Assembly (NCBI GenBank): GCA_021771675.1
Contig: JAETOP010000053.1
Location: forward strand, 1 to 24,035
Origin: Oscillospiraceae bacterium
GTDB taxonomy: Bacteria; Bacillota_A; Clostridia; Oscillospirales; Oscillospiraceae
DNA: 24,035 bases
Direction: 5' to 3'
This document shows, piece by piece, positions 21,708 through 24,035 of the stretch; the stretch's first letter is position 1; every line of letters starts with the position of its first letter. Made by a program: the position numbers and the translations under genes. Below the pieces are notes generated by a model. It was given only the letters and a program-made list of their open reading frames with translations. It ran no database searches and had not been told where the DNA came from.

Positions 21708-22502
21708 TTGAAGACAAACTATCACACCCACACCCAGCGCTGCCGCCATGCCCAGGGCTCCGGGGAGGACTATGTGCACGCCGCTTTGGAGGCGGGCGTA
21801 TCTGTGCTGGGCTTTTCTGACCACGCCCCTTTTCCGGATCATGACTTTGGCTATCGGATGCCCTATGAGGAGCTGGGAGATTATTTCGCCGAAGTGGATC
21901 AGTTGGCGCAGACGTATTCGTCTGATATAACGATTAAAAAGAGTCTGGAGATTGAGTATCTGCCCCAGTACCGGGACTACTACGAAATGCTCTACAGCCG
22001 ATACCATGTGGATTATCTGCTGTTGGGCGAGCATTTCTTCCGGGAGAAGGACGGCAGTGTCTTCAACATCACCACCCAGCCCACCTCCACCGAGGATTAT
22101 CTCCGGTATGCCCGGGCTGTGGAGGAGGCTCTGGAAACCGGCCTGTTTCAGATGATCGCCCATGCGGACATTTTCACCATGTCGCATCTAGCCTGGGACC
22201 GGAACTGCGACGCCGCCACAGACATCATTCTCGACGCGGTGAAGCGCACCGGCACCATTTTGGAATATAACGCCAACGGCCTGCGCCGGGGCATTGTGGA
22301 CTATCCCGACGGTCCCCGACATATGTATCCGCACAAGAATTTCTGGGCAAAGGTGCCCGGCTCCGGTATTCCGGTGATTGTGGGCGCCGACTGCCACAAT
22401 CCCCCCCAGGTCTGGGACGGCTGTATGCAGGAGTCTCTGGACATTCTCAGCTGGATTGGCATTACGCCCTGCGATACGATGGAGGAAGCGGCAGCACGGT
22501 AA
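21708..22502 (+). CDS. PHP-family phosphatase, histidinol-phosphatase-like
   Basis: A 264-residue PHP-domain metallohydrolase. The metal ligand motifs are present in order: HTHTQRC (6-12), FSDHA (36-40), EIE (81-83), GEHFF (107-111), HADIF (152-156) and ADCHNP (227-232). This set is typical of HisK/HisJ histidinol phosphatases, although many such proteins have other phosphoester substrates. No his genes are nearby, so the histidine role is unproven. The start is TTG at 21708, with AGAAAGAAGG 7 nt upstream; no in-frame ATG gives a complete N-terminal HTH motif. Probably co-transcribed with the LacI-family gene 94 bp downstream. Confidence 0.82.
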   Translation: MKTNYHTHTQRCRHAQGSGEDYVHAALEAGVSVLGFSDHAPFPDHDFGYRMPYEELGDYFAEVDQLAQTYSSDITIKKSLEIEYLPQYRDYYEMLYSRYHVDYLLLGEHFFREKDGSVFNITTQPTSTEDYLRYARAVEEALETGLFQMIAHADIFTMSHLAWDRNCDAATDIILDAVKRTGTILEYNANGLRRGIVDYPDGPRHMYPHKNFWAKVPGSGIPVIVGADCHNPPQVWDGCMQESLDILSWIGITPCDTMEEAAAR

Positions 22503-22596
22503 GCGCACACGGCTTGCTCCGATCGCGCTGGGCGGCAGCCTCAGCCCTGCTCACCGTGTTGGGACAGGATCACCATCTGTATGAGGGGAGAAAGGT

Positions 22597-23604
22597 ATGA
22601 ATATTCGCGACATTGCAAGACTAGCAGACGTATCTCCCGGCACCGTTTCCAAAGTGCTCAACAATTATCCGGACATCAGCGAGAGCACCCGCCGGCGGGT
22701 CATGCAGGTCATTCAGGACAACCAATACGACTCCCGCTCCAACCCCCGCAGTCCTAAGTCCGGCCCCCCTTCCATCGGTCTTGTAATCGAAGGCGTGTTC
22801 AACGAGCTGTACAGCGTACTGGAGGACCTGCTGTCCGTAAAAATCCACAACTCCGGCTGCACCCTGATCTCCTTCCACGATAACTATTTCAGCCAGGACA
22901 AGATGGAAAAATTTGAGGAGCTGAAGGACAATATAGAGCGCTCCCGTCTGTGCGGCATGCTCTACATTGGCGGCAACTTTCAGAGCATCCCCGGCGAGAT
23001 TCTGGATTCTCTGCCCTGCCCCACGGTATTCATAAACACCGTCCTTCCGGAGCGTCCCGACCGCTGCAACTATTCCAGCGTTCAGGTGGCCCATTACGAA
23101 GCCGCCAGAATGCAGATGCAGCACCTGATTGACAAGGGCCATCGGGACATCTGCACCGTCATTTCCTCCACCCGGGACATCAGTGTCTACGGCCTGCGTA
23201 CCCAAGGCTACCGGGACGCGCTGATTCAAAACGGTCTTGCCGTCAATCTGGACCGCTTTCTGACCTGCGACTATGAAGCCCCCAAGGCCTACAGCGCCGT
23301 GCATGCTCAGCTTCGCAGAATCCCGGAAATCACCGCCGTATGCTGCTCGGCGGACACCGTAATTCCCGGCGTACTCCGGGCCATTTATGACCTGGGCAAA
23401 ACACCGGGAAAGGACGTGGCCGTCATCAGCTTTGACGGCCTGACCCAGATGGCCTACAGCATCCCCTCCGTCACCACCCTTGCTCAGCCGCTTCAGGAAA
23501 TCTCACTTTACAGCTATAACCTGCTGTTCGGCCTGATCGACAAGGAGCGGGAGCACCAGCGCATCACCTTCCAGCCCATATTCCTGAAACGGGAATCCTG
23601 CTGA
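22597..23604 (+). CDS. LacI-family transcriptional regulator
   Basis: A 335-residue regulator. The N-terminal helix-turn-helix MNIRDIARLADVSPGTVSKV (1-20) continues with VLNNYPDIS, as in LacI/PurR. Residues about 60-330 form the periplasmic-binding-type sensor domain (SIGLVIEG; DKGHRDICTVIS; DVAVISFDGL). Sugar ligands are usual for the family. The position near malFG genes suggests it controls them, but its binding site is not proved. GGGGAGAAAGG lies before the ATG. The preceding gap shows no clear promoter. Confidence 0.92.
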   Translation: MNIRDIARLADVSPGTVSKVLNNYPDISESTRRRVMQVIQDNQYDSRSNPRSPKSGPPSIGLVIEGVFNELYSVLEDLLSVKIHNSGCTLISFHDNYFSQDKMEKFEELKDNIERSRLCGMLYIGGNFQSIPGEILDSLPCPTVFINTVLPERPDRCNYSSVQVAHYEAARMQMQHLIDKGHRDICTVISSTRDISVYGLRTQGYRDALIQNGLAVNLDRFLTCDYEAPKAYSAVHAQLRRIPEITAVCCSADTVIPGVLRAIYDLGKTPGKDVAVISFDGLTQMAYSIPSVTTLAQPLQEISLYSYNLLFGLIDKEREHQRITFQPIFLKRESC

Positions 23605-23922
23605 TCGGCGAATGAATGCGGCAGCGCCCGGATCGTGCCCATCGGAGTGTGTCTATATTCTTCTGACAGCATCTCCGGCTTAATCTGAAGCTTATCAGGG
23701 CAATCTCCAAAATCGCTTTCTTTGTCCTCTCCGTCGGAACCGCCCGTACCCCCGGTTGGCTTTTATTTCTCCGCAGATTTCCACCTTTCCCCGGTATCCT
23801 TTCAGCTTCTTTTGACTGTCATTCACTCATACAGCCGCCGCGCCGGTGTTTTCCGTATTGAATATATATACCAAGTCATTTATTTCAAAAAATCTTTAGG
23901 GCAACACCGCATAATGGGGCAA
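23605..23922. other. Non-coding stretch after the LacI-family gene
   Basis: No convincing gene, RNA or terminator seen. It is pyrimidine-rich in the middle, with an AT-rich segment near 23862-23900. Confidence 0.5.
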
Positions 23923-24035
23923 GGGTTCTCGGCGAGAGATTTTGTGCCCAATCAAAGTCCCCCAAAAGGCGGAATACTTTGTGTATTTCCCTTTTTCCAA
24001 ACTGAAGAGTGGGTACAAAAGATCCGCCGAAACCC
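23923..24035. repeat. Long inverted repeat at the right window edge
   Basis: The arm at 23923-23949 (GGGTTCTCGGCG ... TTTTGTGCCC) and the arm at 24011-24035 (GGGTACAAAA ... CGCCGAAACCC) are inverted copies with a few differences. Between them a smaller hairpin GGAATAC/GTATTTCC lies near 23971-23990. Nothing here is coding. It may be a MITE or a structured RNA; the right arm touches the window end, so the true extent is unknown. Confidence 0.55.

Overview
The window looks like chromosomal DNA of a GC-rich gut-type member of the Clostridia (order Eubacteriales, plausibly Oscillospiraceae or a relative). The grounds are RpoB and RpoC of about 1230 residues each, two T-box leaders, AGGAGG-type ribosome binding sites, TTGACA/TATAAT promoters, and dispersed short hairpin repeats. 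I cannot name the genus. No rRNA, tRNA, CRISPR array, transposase or phage gene is visible.

Region 1 (1-7512, minus strand) is the most unusual part. A T-box leader with a good promoter precedes an isopropylmalate-synthase-like protein that has lost the canonical metal ligands, followed 15 bp later by a fusion of a sugar-isomerase-type TIM barrel with an acyl-CoA synthetase. Downstream, beyond a repeat-rich spacer, a second promoter and T-box control a fusion of XRE helix-turn-helix, cupin and acyl-CoA synthetase. The specifier codons read best as ATC (Ile, fairly clear) and CTG (Leu, less clear). I infer a system switched on by branched-chain amino acid starvation that activates carboxylic acids to CoA esters. 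Salvage of branched short-chain fatty acids into Ile, Leu or Val synthesis is the simplest hypothesis.

Region 2 (7559-15220) holds rpoC and rpoB on the minus strand, read from a consensus promoter at 15147-15175. They are not next to rplKAJL. A second, oppositely directed consensus promoter at 15063-15091 leads after about 100 nt to a perfect intrinsic terminator, so a small RNA is predicted that overlaps the rpoB leader and promoter.

Region 3 (15388-17337) holds glnS on the plus strand with its own promoter, ending in a bidirectional terminator.

Region 4 (17345-18987, minus) holds an mgtC/sapB-family gene with a structured leader and, downstream, a TraX-like membrane protein gene broken by two homopolymer indels.

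Region 5 (19160-23604) holds malF/malG-type sugar ABC permease genes (minus; malF also carries a homopolymer frameshift at its 5' end) without a binding protein or ATPase, divergent from a PHP-family phosphatase gene and a LacI-family regulator gene (plus). A near-perfect palindrome sits in front of malF. The last 430 bp are non-coding and end in a long inverted repeat cut by the window edge.
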